Shown here: piece after piece, positions 1-5,547 of the stretch | How positions within the stretch are numbered: the stretch's first letter is position 1 | How the letters are laid out: every line of letters begins with the position of its first letter | NCBI GenBank assembly: GCA_937903155.1 | Contig: CALCZU010000148.1 | Span: 1-5,582 of the forward strand | Direction of reading: 5' to 3' | Source of the DNA: an uncultured Bdellovibrionales bacterium | Lineage (GTDB): Bacteria > Bdellovibrionota > FAC87 > UBA2466 | Length of the DNA stretch: 5,582 nt | Made by a program: the position numbers and the translations under genes | Notes under the pieces: generated by a model | What the model saw: the letters and a program-made list of their open reading frames with translations, nothing else | Database searches by the model: none | What the model was told of the DNA's origin: nothing

Positions 1-30
1 TCGGCTTCGCCTCCTCGCAATGACGGGGAG
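1..30. repeat. Partial copy of a dispersed intergenic repeat
   Basis: Bases 12-24 (TCCTCGCAATGAC) recur as an exact 13-base reverse complement at 2933-2945, and bases 12-21 recur in direct orientation at 2972-2981, so this is a repeat present at least twice in the window. It contains a small hairpin, GGC-TTC-GCC, at 3-11. From general knowledge, the reverse complement GTCATTGCGAGGAGGCGAAG resembles short palindromic repeats scattered through intergenic regions of several unrelated bacterial genomes. The window begins inside the element, so its left part is missing. It encodes nothing and its function is unknown. The rest of 31-176 holds no gene that I can support. Confidence 0.6.
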
Positions 31-104
31 TAGTAATCTCAAACAAGGAAGCAACCCACTGACGTTATGTTTCATTAAAAAGTAAAATACAGAACCGACA
101 CACC

Positions 105-116
105 TTGCACGTGCAA
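105..116. other. 12-base perfect palindrome TTGCACGTGCAA
   Basis: This is an uninterrupted palindrome about 60 bases upstream of the predicted -35 box of the HEAT-cyclophilin gene. A dimeric regulator could bind such a site, but its distance from the promoter and the single occurrence make this only a possibility. A palindrome of this size can also occur by chance. Confidence 0.25.
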
Positions 117-176
117 AGCGAATGACCCCCAGCCTCCAACCCACGAGCTCGGTTTTTCAAATCAACACTCCCCACA

Positions 177-205
177 ATGACAGCAAACAAAAATCCTCGT
201 ATATT
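177..205 (+). promoter_or_regulatory. Sigma70-type promoter of the HEAT-cyclophilin gene, apparently leaderless
   Basis: The -35 box ATGACA (177-182) matches TTGACA at 5 of 6 positions. After a 17-base spacer, the -10 box TATATT (200-205) matches TATAAT at 5 of 6. Transcription would be expected to start about 6-8 bases beyond the -10 box, at roughly 211-213, which is the ATG at 212 itself. There is no Shine-Dalgarno sequence in the intervening bases, which fits a leaderless mRNA. The box matches and spacing are seen directly; the transcription start is inferred. Confidence 0.6.
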
Positions 206-211
206 TATTAA

Positions 212-2233
212 ATGAAACTCTGCATCTTCATCCTCTTACTTTCGCTTTCTCTCAACGCATCCCCTAAGAAGAAATACTTAGTTCAACCGAAAAACCGTAA
301 TCCGGCGAGTGTCGGAGGTGAAACAGTTACGATTGAGAGAATCACTCAAATTGAGAACCTTCGAATCCCACACGATCCCTATCTTCTTTCTGCGCTCTAC
401 CACCCGAATCCTAAAATCGTAAAAGCATCGCTTCTTGCGATTGCACGCATTGGCGATCCCTACGCCATCGACGAACTGCAACGCCTTCTAAACCGAAAAA
501 ATCCAGAGATTCAAAAATACGCCGCCTTTGCGCTCGGAATGATCGGCAACGAAATTGCGGTTAAGATTTTAGAACAACAACTCGGGTTTCAAAAAAATTC
601 AGAAGTCATTGCAAGTGTTTTATTGAATATTGGAAGAGCAGGGAAAGAGAAAAACCTTCCATTACTCACGAAGAATCTCGAAACCGCAACCGATCCTAAA
701 GTTCAAGATGCGACTTGCGAAGGCATTGGGCTTCTCCTCACAAGTTCAACAGACAAATGGAAAATTCCCGAAACCCTTCTTCCTCGGCTTTTTCAACTCA
801 CGCAGACTGCTGAACCCGCTTCCTATAGCTGCGCGTTTGCACTCTCCAGGTATAAAGGCGATCCCGCACTGATTCCCACAGAGTTGATTTTAAAGAATAT
901 CATCCATGTAAACTCTCCTTATGCAAAAGCATTTATCGCAAAACTTTTGGGTAAATCCAAAACGCCCGAAGCGTTTCAATGGCTAACGAAAGCGACTCTG
1001 ATCGAATCGAATCCCGCGATCAGAATCGAAGCCATTCGAGCTTTAAAATCGAGTCCCTTAAACGAGGATCTCACAAAAACACTTCAGGCCTTGATGAGCG
1101 ATGCTCGTGCTTCAATTGTTGTCTCTGCCATGGAAACCGCAGGAAGTTTTCATCCACCGTTGCCGCTCCAAGACGCCATTAATGAAGTTCTAAAAAAGTC
1201 CAAATCTTTTTGGGTGAGACGTCAGGCGCTGATTCTTTTGTCGAAAGTAAATTTTACGCACGCTCGGACACTCGCGATGGAGATTTTAAAGTATCCGGGC
1301 TCTCCGATGTATGGAGCTGCCCTTTCCGTGATGACTCAAGGTTCTTCAAGTGATTTGGATGCGACGATTCCTTTTATTGGGAACAATACGGCTAAACCCT
1401 TGAGTGAATTTCTCGATGCTCTCTCGTTGCTTGCGACCGACAAATTGAGTAGCGCTTTTAAAGAAAATCTCAAAGTCATCGTTTTAAGAAATGACCCCGG
1501 CTTAACCACTCAAGTTGCGCAACTGGCTGAGCAATTCAAATGGAAAGAGTTCGGGGAACTTCTTGGAAACGCGTATAAACATTTTCCAGGCGATGATATG
1601 GTGGAAGTCAAAGTCGCGATTCTAGGAGCCCTCAATGCGATCGGAAATAAAAGTCTCGCGCCTTTTGTCGAACCCGCACTCAGTGATGGTCAGAAGTCTG
1701 TCGTAGTGGCTGCGGTTCAAACGATCAAAACTCTGACAGGGCGAGATGAAAGCGCAAAAATTCCATTGAATAGTCGCGTGCTTGCAGAGGTTCCAAAGTC
1801 CGCAGCAATCCAGACGGCACAGAAAGCGACGGTGAGTTTAAAAACTTCTCGAGGCGACATTCAATTTAAAATGCTCCCCGATGCACCGGTGACCGTGTTT
1901 GAATTCGTCCGATTCATGAAAGAAAAATTCTACAAGAATAAGACTTTTCATCGAGTGGTTCCGAATTTCGTAGTGCAAGGAGGCGATCCGAGAGGGGACG
2001 GTTATGGAGGTCCTGGATTTTTAATCCGCGATGAAGTTTCTCCTCGCCGCCATTTGCCGGGAACGGTCGGGATCGCAACGGCGGGAAAAGACACGGGAGG
2101 TTGCCAGTTTTTTATCAATCTTTCTCCGAACCTCCACCTCGATGGTCGGTATACGGTTTTTGCAGAAATCACCAAAGGTTTGGATGTGGCTCAGGCGCTG
2201 GAAATCGGCGATGAAATCACGGGAACATTTTGA
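212..2233 (+). CDS. Exported HEAT-repeat protein with C-terminal cyclophilin-type peptidyl-prolyl isomerase domain
   Basis: The product has 673 residues. Residues 1-16 form a signal peptide (basic start, then an IFILLLSLSL core) with a likely signal peptidase I cut after Ala16, so the protein should work in the periplasm. There is no lipobox. Residues about 40-520 are tandem amphipathic helix pairs of HEAT type; clear units include the stretches around residues 65-90 (NPKIVKASLLAIARIGDPYA) and 96-116 (NPEIQKYAAFALGMIGNEIA). Such solenoids bind protein partners. Residues about 539-673 are a cyclophilin fold, which isomerises Xaa-Pro peptide bonds. The catalytic FHR-VVPNFVVQGGD block is intact (Arg581, Gln589), as is the GCQFFI block (Gln632, Phe633). 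At the position of CypA Trp121 there is His642 before LDG, a common bacterial variant that usually lowers cyclosporin binding. The domain is complete and ends close to the usual cyclophilin C-terminus. The ATG at 212 is chosen because it begins the signal peptide and lies just after the promoter. The role is inferred to be folding or assembly of envelope proteins, with the HEAT part selecting clients; the actual client is unknown. Confidence 0.9.
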   Translation: MKLCIFILLLSLSLNASPKKKYLVQPKNRNPASVGGETVTIERITQIENLRIPHDPYLLSALYHPNPKIVKASLLAIARIGDPYAIDELQRLLNRKNPEIQKYAAFALGMIGNEIAVKILEQQLGFQKNSEVIASVLLNIGRAGKEKNLPLLTKNLETATDPKVQDATCEGIGLLLTSSTDKWKIPETLLPRLFQLTQTAEPASYSCAFALSRYKGDPALIPTELILKNIIHVNSPYAKAFIAKLLGKSKTPEAFQWLTKATLIESNPAIRIEAIRALKSSPLNEDLTKTLQALMSDARASIVVSAMETAGSFHPPLPLQDAINEVLKKSKSFWVRRQALILLSKVNFTHARTLAMEILKYPGSPMYGAALSVMTQGSSSDLDATIPFIGNNTAKPLSEFLDALSLLATDKLSSAFKENLKVIVLRNDPGLTTQVAQLAEQFKWKEFGELLGNAYKHFPGDDMVEVKVAILGALNAIGNKSLAPFVEPALSDGQKSVVVAAVQTIKTLTGRDESAKIPLNSRVLAEVPKSAAIQTAQKATVSLKTSRGDIQFKMLPDAPVTVFEFVRFMKEKFYKNKTFHRVVPNFVVQGGDPRGDGYGGPGFLIRDEVSPRRHLPGTVGIATAGKDTGGCQFFINLSPNLHLDGRYTVFAEITKGLDVAQALEIGDEITGTF

Positions 2234-2236
2234 GAC

Positions 2237-2710
2237 TTAAAAGTTAAAGCAGTAGCCAGCTCGGTAGATCTTCGTGCCGTTGCCTTCCATAAAATAATAC
2301 GAAACGGTGATGTAAAGCCGATCCACAAATTCGCCGATTCGCGCAGTGAGGCCTAACGAGGCAATGGGATTCGTGCCGCCGTTTCCGCCATGCCAAGTTT
2401 CCATTCCACCACCGGCTTCGGCATAGAAGATCGATCCCAACGGGATGAGCGTGAAAAGTTCGTAATTGGTCGTCAGAAATCTTTTAGAAAACTCATCTCG
2501 ACTGGAACTTAATCCCAATTCGGCTCGAATCGCCCAATCATCCCCAATTTCTAAAAGAGGCGTCCAACCGAGTTGGAAGAAAATGGAACTCGGAGCATTA
2601 TCCGAAGTGTAGCGGATGGCGCCCACTAAAAAGTTGAGAGGGTAGAAAGGACCGCGTGATCCAAAGGACAGCGAACTGAGCAAACACAGAGCAAGCAGAG
2701 TTTTTTTCAT
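2237..2710 (-). CDS. Small exported protein, probable outer-membrane beta-barrel, family not recognised
   Basis: The product has 157 residues and I do not recognise a named family. Residues 1-17 are a typical signal peptide (MKK, then a leucine-rich core, probable cut after Gly17). The mature part of about 140 residues is rich in glycine and aromatics, with alternating hydrophobic/polar stretches such as SIFFQLGWTPLLEIG, WAIRAELGLSS and LYITVSYYFMEG. It ends in GYCFNF, an aromatic-rich terminus with a final Phe, as recognised by the BAM outer-membrane insertion machinery. The size would allow about six to eight strands. Cys9 lies in the signal core and does not form a lipobox. The stop codon lies 3 bases from that of the convergent HEAT-cyclophilin gene, so there is no room for a separate terminator between them. 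The start is set by the signal peptide; a GAGG lies only 2 bases before the ATG, too close for a normal Shine-Dalgarno. The outer-membrane location is inferred. Confidence 0.75.
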   Translation of the reverse strand: MKKTLLALCLLSSLSFGSRGPFYPLNFLVGAIRYTSDNAPSSIFFQLGWTPLLEIGDDWAIRAELGLSSSRDEFSKRFLTTNYELFTLIPLGSIFYAEAGGGMETWHGGNGGTNPIASLGLTARIGEFVDRLYITVSYYFMEGNGTKIYRAGYCFNF

Positions 2711-2718
2711 ACCCTCTG

Positions 2719-2724
2719 ATTATA
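2719..2724 (-). promoter_or_regulatory. -10 box (TATAAT) of the beta-barrel gene, very close to its start codon
   Basis: On the minus strand a perfect TATAAT, preceded directly by TG, ends 8 bases before the ATG at 2710. A start site 6-8 bases after the box would fall at about 2711-2713, giving a leader of at most 3 bases. No convincing -35 box is found 16-18 bases upstream. A near-palindrome CGTTTTAAACG at 2732-2742 lies in the spacer and at the -35 edge, and could be an operator, though this is weak. Confidence 0.45.
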
Positions 2725-2754
2725 CATGGGTCGTTTTAAACGGGACAGAAAGCT

Positions 2755-2775
2755 CAATGACGCTAATAGTCATTG
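2755..2775. repeat. Short inverted repeat CAATGAC / GTCATTG
   Basis: Seven-base perfect arms (2755-2761 and 2769-2775) surround a 7-base loop, in the gap between the beta-barrel gene and ffs. The arms carry the same CAATGAC core found in the repeats at 1-30 and 2933-2945. It may be a decayed or solo fragment of that repeat family or an operator. It has no following T run, so it is not a convincing terminator. Confidence 0.35.
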
Positions 2776-2797
2776 TGATGCATGAGGGTTTATCATC

Positions 2798-2826
2798 TTG
2801 CAGGACCGGGGGTAATCCACTAAGTA
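2798..2826 (+). promoter_or_regulatory. Possible promoter of the SRP RNA gene
   Basis: A weak -35-like TTGCAG (2798-2803) is followed, after 17 bases, by TAAGTA (2821-2826) within the AT-rich TAAGTATATA. Transcription from here would begin at about 2832-2834, which agrees with the 5' end of the SRP RNA stem. Both boxes are poor matches to consensus; the placement rests mainly on position relative to the RNA. TATATA at 2825-2830 is an alternative -10 but would start transcription inside the stem. Confidence 0.3.
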
Positions 2827-2830
2827 TATA

Positions 2831-2929
2831 GGTGGCTCGGCCCTGCGCAATGGGTCCTTGCAAACCCCGTCAGGTCCGGAAGGAAGCAGCGGTAGCATTA
2901 GATTTGTGTGCCGCAGGTCACCCGAGCCT
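2831..2929 (+). ncRNA. ffs: Signal recognition particle RNA, small bacterial (4.5S-like) type
   Basis: This RNA is the scaffold of the signal recognition particle; with Ffh it targets nascent membrane and secreted proteins to the FtsY receptor. The domain IV signature is intact at 2869-2890: GTCAGGTCC, the GGAA tetraloop (2878-2881), then GGAAGCAGC, with the Ffh-binding asymmetric loop. CCG (2867-2869) pairs with CGG (2890-2892). The outer stem is also visible: GGCTCGG (2834-2840) pairs with CCGAGCC (2922-2928), and CCTGCG (2842-2847) pairs with CGCAGG (2912-2917). The phrases CCTGCGCAA and TGTGCCGCAGG also occur in the B. subtilis scRNA. The length of about 98 bases fits the short form without an Alu domain. 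The ends are placed from the stem and could move by a few bases. No T run follows, so transcription may continue into dnaX with later trimming. Confidence 0.95.
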
Positions 2930-2932
2930 TTA

Positions 2933-2984
2933 GTCATTGCGAGGAACTCAAATAAATTTAAAAAATTGAAGTCCTCGCAATCAC
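2933..2984. repeat. 52-base inverted-repeat element between ffs and dnaX
   Basis: The outer arms GTCATTGCGAGGA (2933-2945) and TCCTCGCAATCAC (2972-2984) are inverted repeats with 12 of 13 positions complementary; the inner 10 bases pair perfectly. A 26-base AT-rich centre separates them. The left arm is an exact reverse complement of 12-24, so this belongs to the same repeat family as the element at the left edge. It starts 4 bases after the SRP RNA stem. It looks like a miniature palindromic or MITE-like element. In RNA it would form a strong hairpin that could act in 3' trimming of the SRP RNA or as a weak terminator, although no T run follows it. Confidence 0.65.
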
Positions 2985-2990
2985 TGAAAT

Positions 2991-3003
2991 CCCGCGCGGG
3001 GGA
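2991..3003 (+). promoter_or_regulatory. GC palindrome and G-rich ribosome-binding region of dnaX
   Basis: CCCGCGCGGG (2991-3000) is a perfect 10-base palindrome that overlaps the purine-rich GGGGGA at 2998-3003, which ends 9 bases before the dnaX ATG. GGGGGA followed by AG is an imperfect Shine-Dalgarno sequence. Pairing within the palindrome would partly cover it, so it could moderate dnaX translation. No convincing separate promoter is visible between the SRP RNA and dnaX. Confidence 0.35.
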
Positions 3004-3012
3004 AGATAACTT

Positions 3013-4713
3013 ATGGCCTATCTTGCAATTGCTAGAAAATGGCGTCCCAATAAGTTTGAAGATTTGGTCGGTCAGGGCCACGTGGTTCAGACGTTGCGGA
3101 ACGCAATCCAATTCAATCGGGTTTCTCACGCGTATCTTTTTAGCGGCGCACGTGGCGTCGGAAAAACTTCAGTCGCCCGAATCTTTGCCAAAGCACTCCG
3201 CTGTCCCAACGTAAAAGACGCGATTCCCTGTAATGAATGCGATGAATGCGTTGCGATTTCTGAAAGTCGTTCAATCGATGTGATGGAAATTGACGGAGCT
3301 TCGAATAATGGCGTCGAAGCGGTTCGTGGAATCCGAGACAGTGTGGCTTTTGGAGCCGCGACGGGTCGCAATAAGATTTATATTATCGACGAAGTCCACA
3401 TGCTTTCGATCAGTGCTTTCAATGCACTTTTAAAGACACTTGAGGAGCCGCCCGAGCATGTCATCTTTTTATTTGCGACGACAGAAGTGCAAAAGATTCC
3501 TCTGACGATTCTTTCTCGCTGCCAACGGTTTGAATTTCGGAGATTGCGACAAATCCAAGTAGTCGATCGCCTGGCGCAGATTTTAGAGACCGAAAAAATT
3601 AATATCGAACCGGCAGGGCTAACCTTACTTGCCGCGCATGCGGATGGAAGCTTGCGCGATGCTTTATCTCTTTTGGATCAAGTTCTTTCTTTTTACAGTC
3701 ATGGCTCTGAAAAAGAAGCTCTGACCGAAAAGCAAGTCGTCGAGGCATTAGGAGTCAGTGAATCGAGCAGTATCACCGAATACTGGAGAGCGGTTTTTAA
3801 TAAAGAAATTCCGACTGTTTTAAAAGTCATCGGCGATAATTTTTTGGCCGGAGTCGATTTAAAACATTTTTCAGAACGTTGCCTCGAAGAATTGCGGCTT
3901 TTGTATCTCGTCGCGCTTTCTCCAGAATCTAAAAGTGATTTATCGCCTGAATCACTTGATATCTCGATGACAAGGTTTACGGAACTCACAGAGATCGCGA
4001 AATCGGCGAGTGTGATTGAGATCGAACGAATGGCGCAGATTCTTTCTAAAGTGACCGAACAGCTTTCGTGGGCCTCGCAACCCCGTTTCGCATTAGAGAT
4101 GGCTTCGGTGCGGATGACAAAATTGTCGCAGCTTACAAATCCGGTAGCGGTTGAAGCAAAACCCGTGGCCTCGGCTCCTTTACAAGCGGCAAAAGTGTCA
4201 CCTCCTGCAAGCCCTGCAAAACCTGTGGGGGTCGCAAAACAAGAGATTCAAGCACCCGAGCCCGAGATGCCACCCGATGAGGAGTTCGGCGGAATGCCCG
4301 TTGAAATGGCTCCGGTCGATCCCCATAAAGATCATTGGCGGTCATTTGTAGAATTTGTGATGAAAAAGCGACCGCTTCTCGGAGCTCTTTTATCTCACGC
4401 GAATTTCAAACTCGAGAATGCGAACGGCGTGAAACAAGTCGTCGTGGCTTTTAACGAAGGTAGCTTTTACGAGAAGCAGGCGAAGGATCCTAAAAACCAG
4501 CTTGAAGTCACCGAATTTATTAAGACGTTTTTTGGACCTGAAACTCGAACGGTAATTTCGAATATACTGATAGATACCGAAAAAAGCTTAGTGCAAGTCA
4601 AAGATGAAACGATCGCAACGCTCAAAAAAACCGCTCTCGAGCATCCGATGGTTCTCCAAGCAAAAGAAATGCTAGGCGCAGATATCATCGATGTGCGCGT
4701 CGAGAATCAGTGA
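3013..4713 (+). CDS. dnaX: DNA polymerase III subunit tau/gamma (clamp-loader ATPase)
   Basis: The product has 566 residues; it is the ATPase of the clamp loader that opens the beta sliding clamp and, as tau, couples polymerase cores to DnaB helicase. Landmarks align at E. coli numbering: Walker A GARGVGKTS (45-53), four zinc-binding cysteines (64, 73, 76, 79), Walker B IIDEVHML (124-131), the SRC motif with its trans-acting arginine (168-170) and the sensor 2 motif GSLRDAL with Arg215. The collar domain III follows to about residue 375. A Pro/Ala/Glu-rich linker spans about 376-435, then a C-terminal region of about 130 residues corresponds to the tau-specific part. The length lies between E. 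coli gamma (431) and tau (643). The linker contains no A-rich slippery heptamer, so a short gamma form by frameshifting is not evident. The ATG at 3013 fits the conserved MAYLAIARKWRP start. It is preceded by ffs, as in B. subtilis, but followed by a convergent gene rather than ybaB-recR. Confidence 0.97.
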   Translation: MAYLAIARKWRPNKFEDLVGQGHVVQTLRNAIQFNRVSHAYLFSGARGVGKTSVARIFAKALRCPNVKDAIPCNECDECVAISESRSIDVMEIDGASNNGVEAVRGIRDSVAFGAATGRNKIYIIDEVHMLSISAFNALLKTLEEPPEHVIFLFATTEVQKIPLTILSRCQRFEFRRLRQIQVVDRLAQILETEKINIEPAGLTLLAAHADGSLRDALSLLDQVLSFYSHGSEKEALTEKQVVEALGVSESSSITEYWRAVFNKEIPTVLKVIGDNFLAGVDLKHFSERCLEELRLLYLVALSPESKSDLSPESLDISMTRFTELTEIAKSASVIEIERMAQILSKVTEQLSWASQPRFALEMASVRMTKLSQLTNPVAVEAKPVASAPLQAAKVSPPASPAKPVGVAKQEIQAPEPEMPPDEEFGGMPVEMAPVDPHKDHWRSFVEFVMKKRPLLGALLSHANFKLENANGVKQVVVAFNEGSFYEKQAKDPKNQLEVTEFIKTFFGPETRTVISNILIDTEKSLVQVKDETIATLKKTALEHPMVLQAKEMLGADIIDVRVENQ

Positions 4714-4732
4714 ACGCTTTCTTTTTCTCGAA

Positions 4733-5547
4733 TCAAGGCATTAAAAAACGAGCTCCGAGTTCATTTGCATTTTTTCCAGGATGAAATCCATCTGTGGTAT
4801 CTAAAAGAATCTTGGATGTTTCGGCCAATTTTTTCTCTTCTTGATACAGTTGGATATACGTCAGAGGAAGTTTTTTAGCTGAGACCGAAAATTCTTGCGG
4901 CAAGGGATCCATTTCCGCAAAGACTAGCTTTTCTTTCAGGGGATAGCGTTTCAAAATATCTTCTAGAAGTGTTAGAGATGTTTGCCAGCACTGCTTCTGA
5001 ATTTGCTTTGAAATGATAACGCCTGCGGCACGAGCAAGACTTAAGTCGGAGAAAAGAGAAACGGCTTGGTTGATAAATTGGGTCTTCATTCCTAAGTTTT
5101 CTCTCAAAATTTCTTTTGGCGACGAAATTGGTGTATTGGGAGAATAGATATTTCCGTCCTTAATTTTAAAGTAAGGCTTTTGCACTGAGCCCCAAGCGTA
5201 AGAAAGACAGTTCCTTTCGAGATCTAAGTCATTTTTAATGATTCCAATAATCAGCCAGTCGGGCGAATATTGAGGAACCTCCGTTGTGGCGACGGCGTAA
5301 ATCTGATCCCAACTGTATCCCTCGACCGCGAAGTTATAGACTTCGAAAGAATCTCCCAATAAATCCTGCAAGCGATTCGCAAGAATCATTTCATCATTCA
5401 ATCCCTGGCCGTACAGAAAAGAGTCCCCTAAAATAACGATTCGTTTTTTCGTTTTCTCTTTCGTGAACTCTTTATTGCTTCTCCAGCGTTGGGAATTTAC
5501 TTTCTCTCTTTCGAGGGGCGATGACTTCTTAGGGCCCGCTCTCCAAC
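4733..5547 (-). CDS. SGNH/GDSL-family hydrolase, 5' end missing at contig end
   Basis: About 270 genuine residues remain. The reading frame also runs on through 5548-5581, but those codons are sequencing adapter, so the first real residues are WRAGPKK and the true start lies beyond the window. SGNH hydrolases are serine esterases or acyl/acetyl transferases. Block I is RIVILGDSFLYGQGL, with the nucleophile Ser encoded at 5420-5422; block II glycine is in FAVEGYS; block III asparagine is in GIIKND; block V is DGFHPG with the Asp and His of the catalytic set near the C-terminus. The preceding NSQRWRSNKEF resembles the NS-x-G-x-R segment seen before the GDS block in periplasmic, membrane-anchored members, so a lost N-terminal membrane segment is likely but cannot be seen. 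Substrate is unknown; cell-wall, polysaccharide or lipid ester chemistry are all possible. It converges on dnaX with a 19-base pyrimidine-rich gap (CTTTCTTTTTCTC). Confidence 0.85.

Noticed and set aside
2797..2864. Inverted similarity of TTGCAGGACC to GGTCCTTGCAA spanning the ffs 5' region, as an alternative longer RNA or Alu-type domain
   Set aside because: It would compete with the well-supported SRP stem and needs a bulge; no Alu-domain motifs were recognised.
2770..3129. 119-codon open frame on the minus strand across the ffs region
   Set aside because: It overlaps the SRP RNA and the dnaX start, has no ribosome-binding site and no protein-like pattern; it is a chance frame.
2858..3214. 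118-codon open frame on the plus strand through ffs into dnaX
   Set aside because: It begins inside the SRP RNA and overlaps the well-supported dnaX frame.
3699..3989. Minus-strand open frames inside dnaX and inside the HEAT-cyclophilin gene
   Set aside because: They are out-of-frame shadows of strongly supported genes with low-complexity, non-family translations.
4361..4372. Slippery sequence ATG-AAA-AAG as a programmed -1 frameshift in dnaX
   Set aside because: It lacks the preceding A of the E. coli heptamer, lies beyond the linker, and the -1 frame stays open for about 30 codons, unlike the immediate stop in E. coli.
4701..4730. Possible terminator between dnaX and the SGNH gene (CGAGAA / TTCTCG, T-rich)
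   Set aside because: The stem is only 6 base pairs with an 18-base loop and overlaps the dnaX end; the T run lies in the loop and the 3' arm, not after the stem. Too weak to call.
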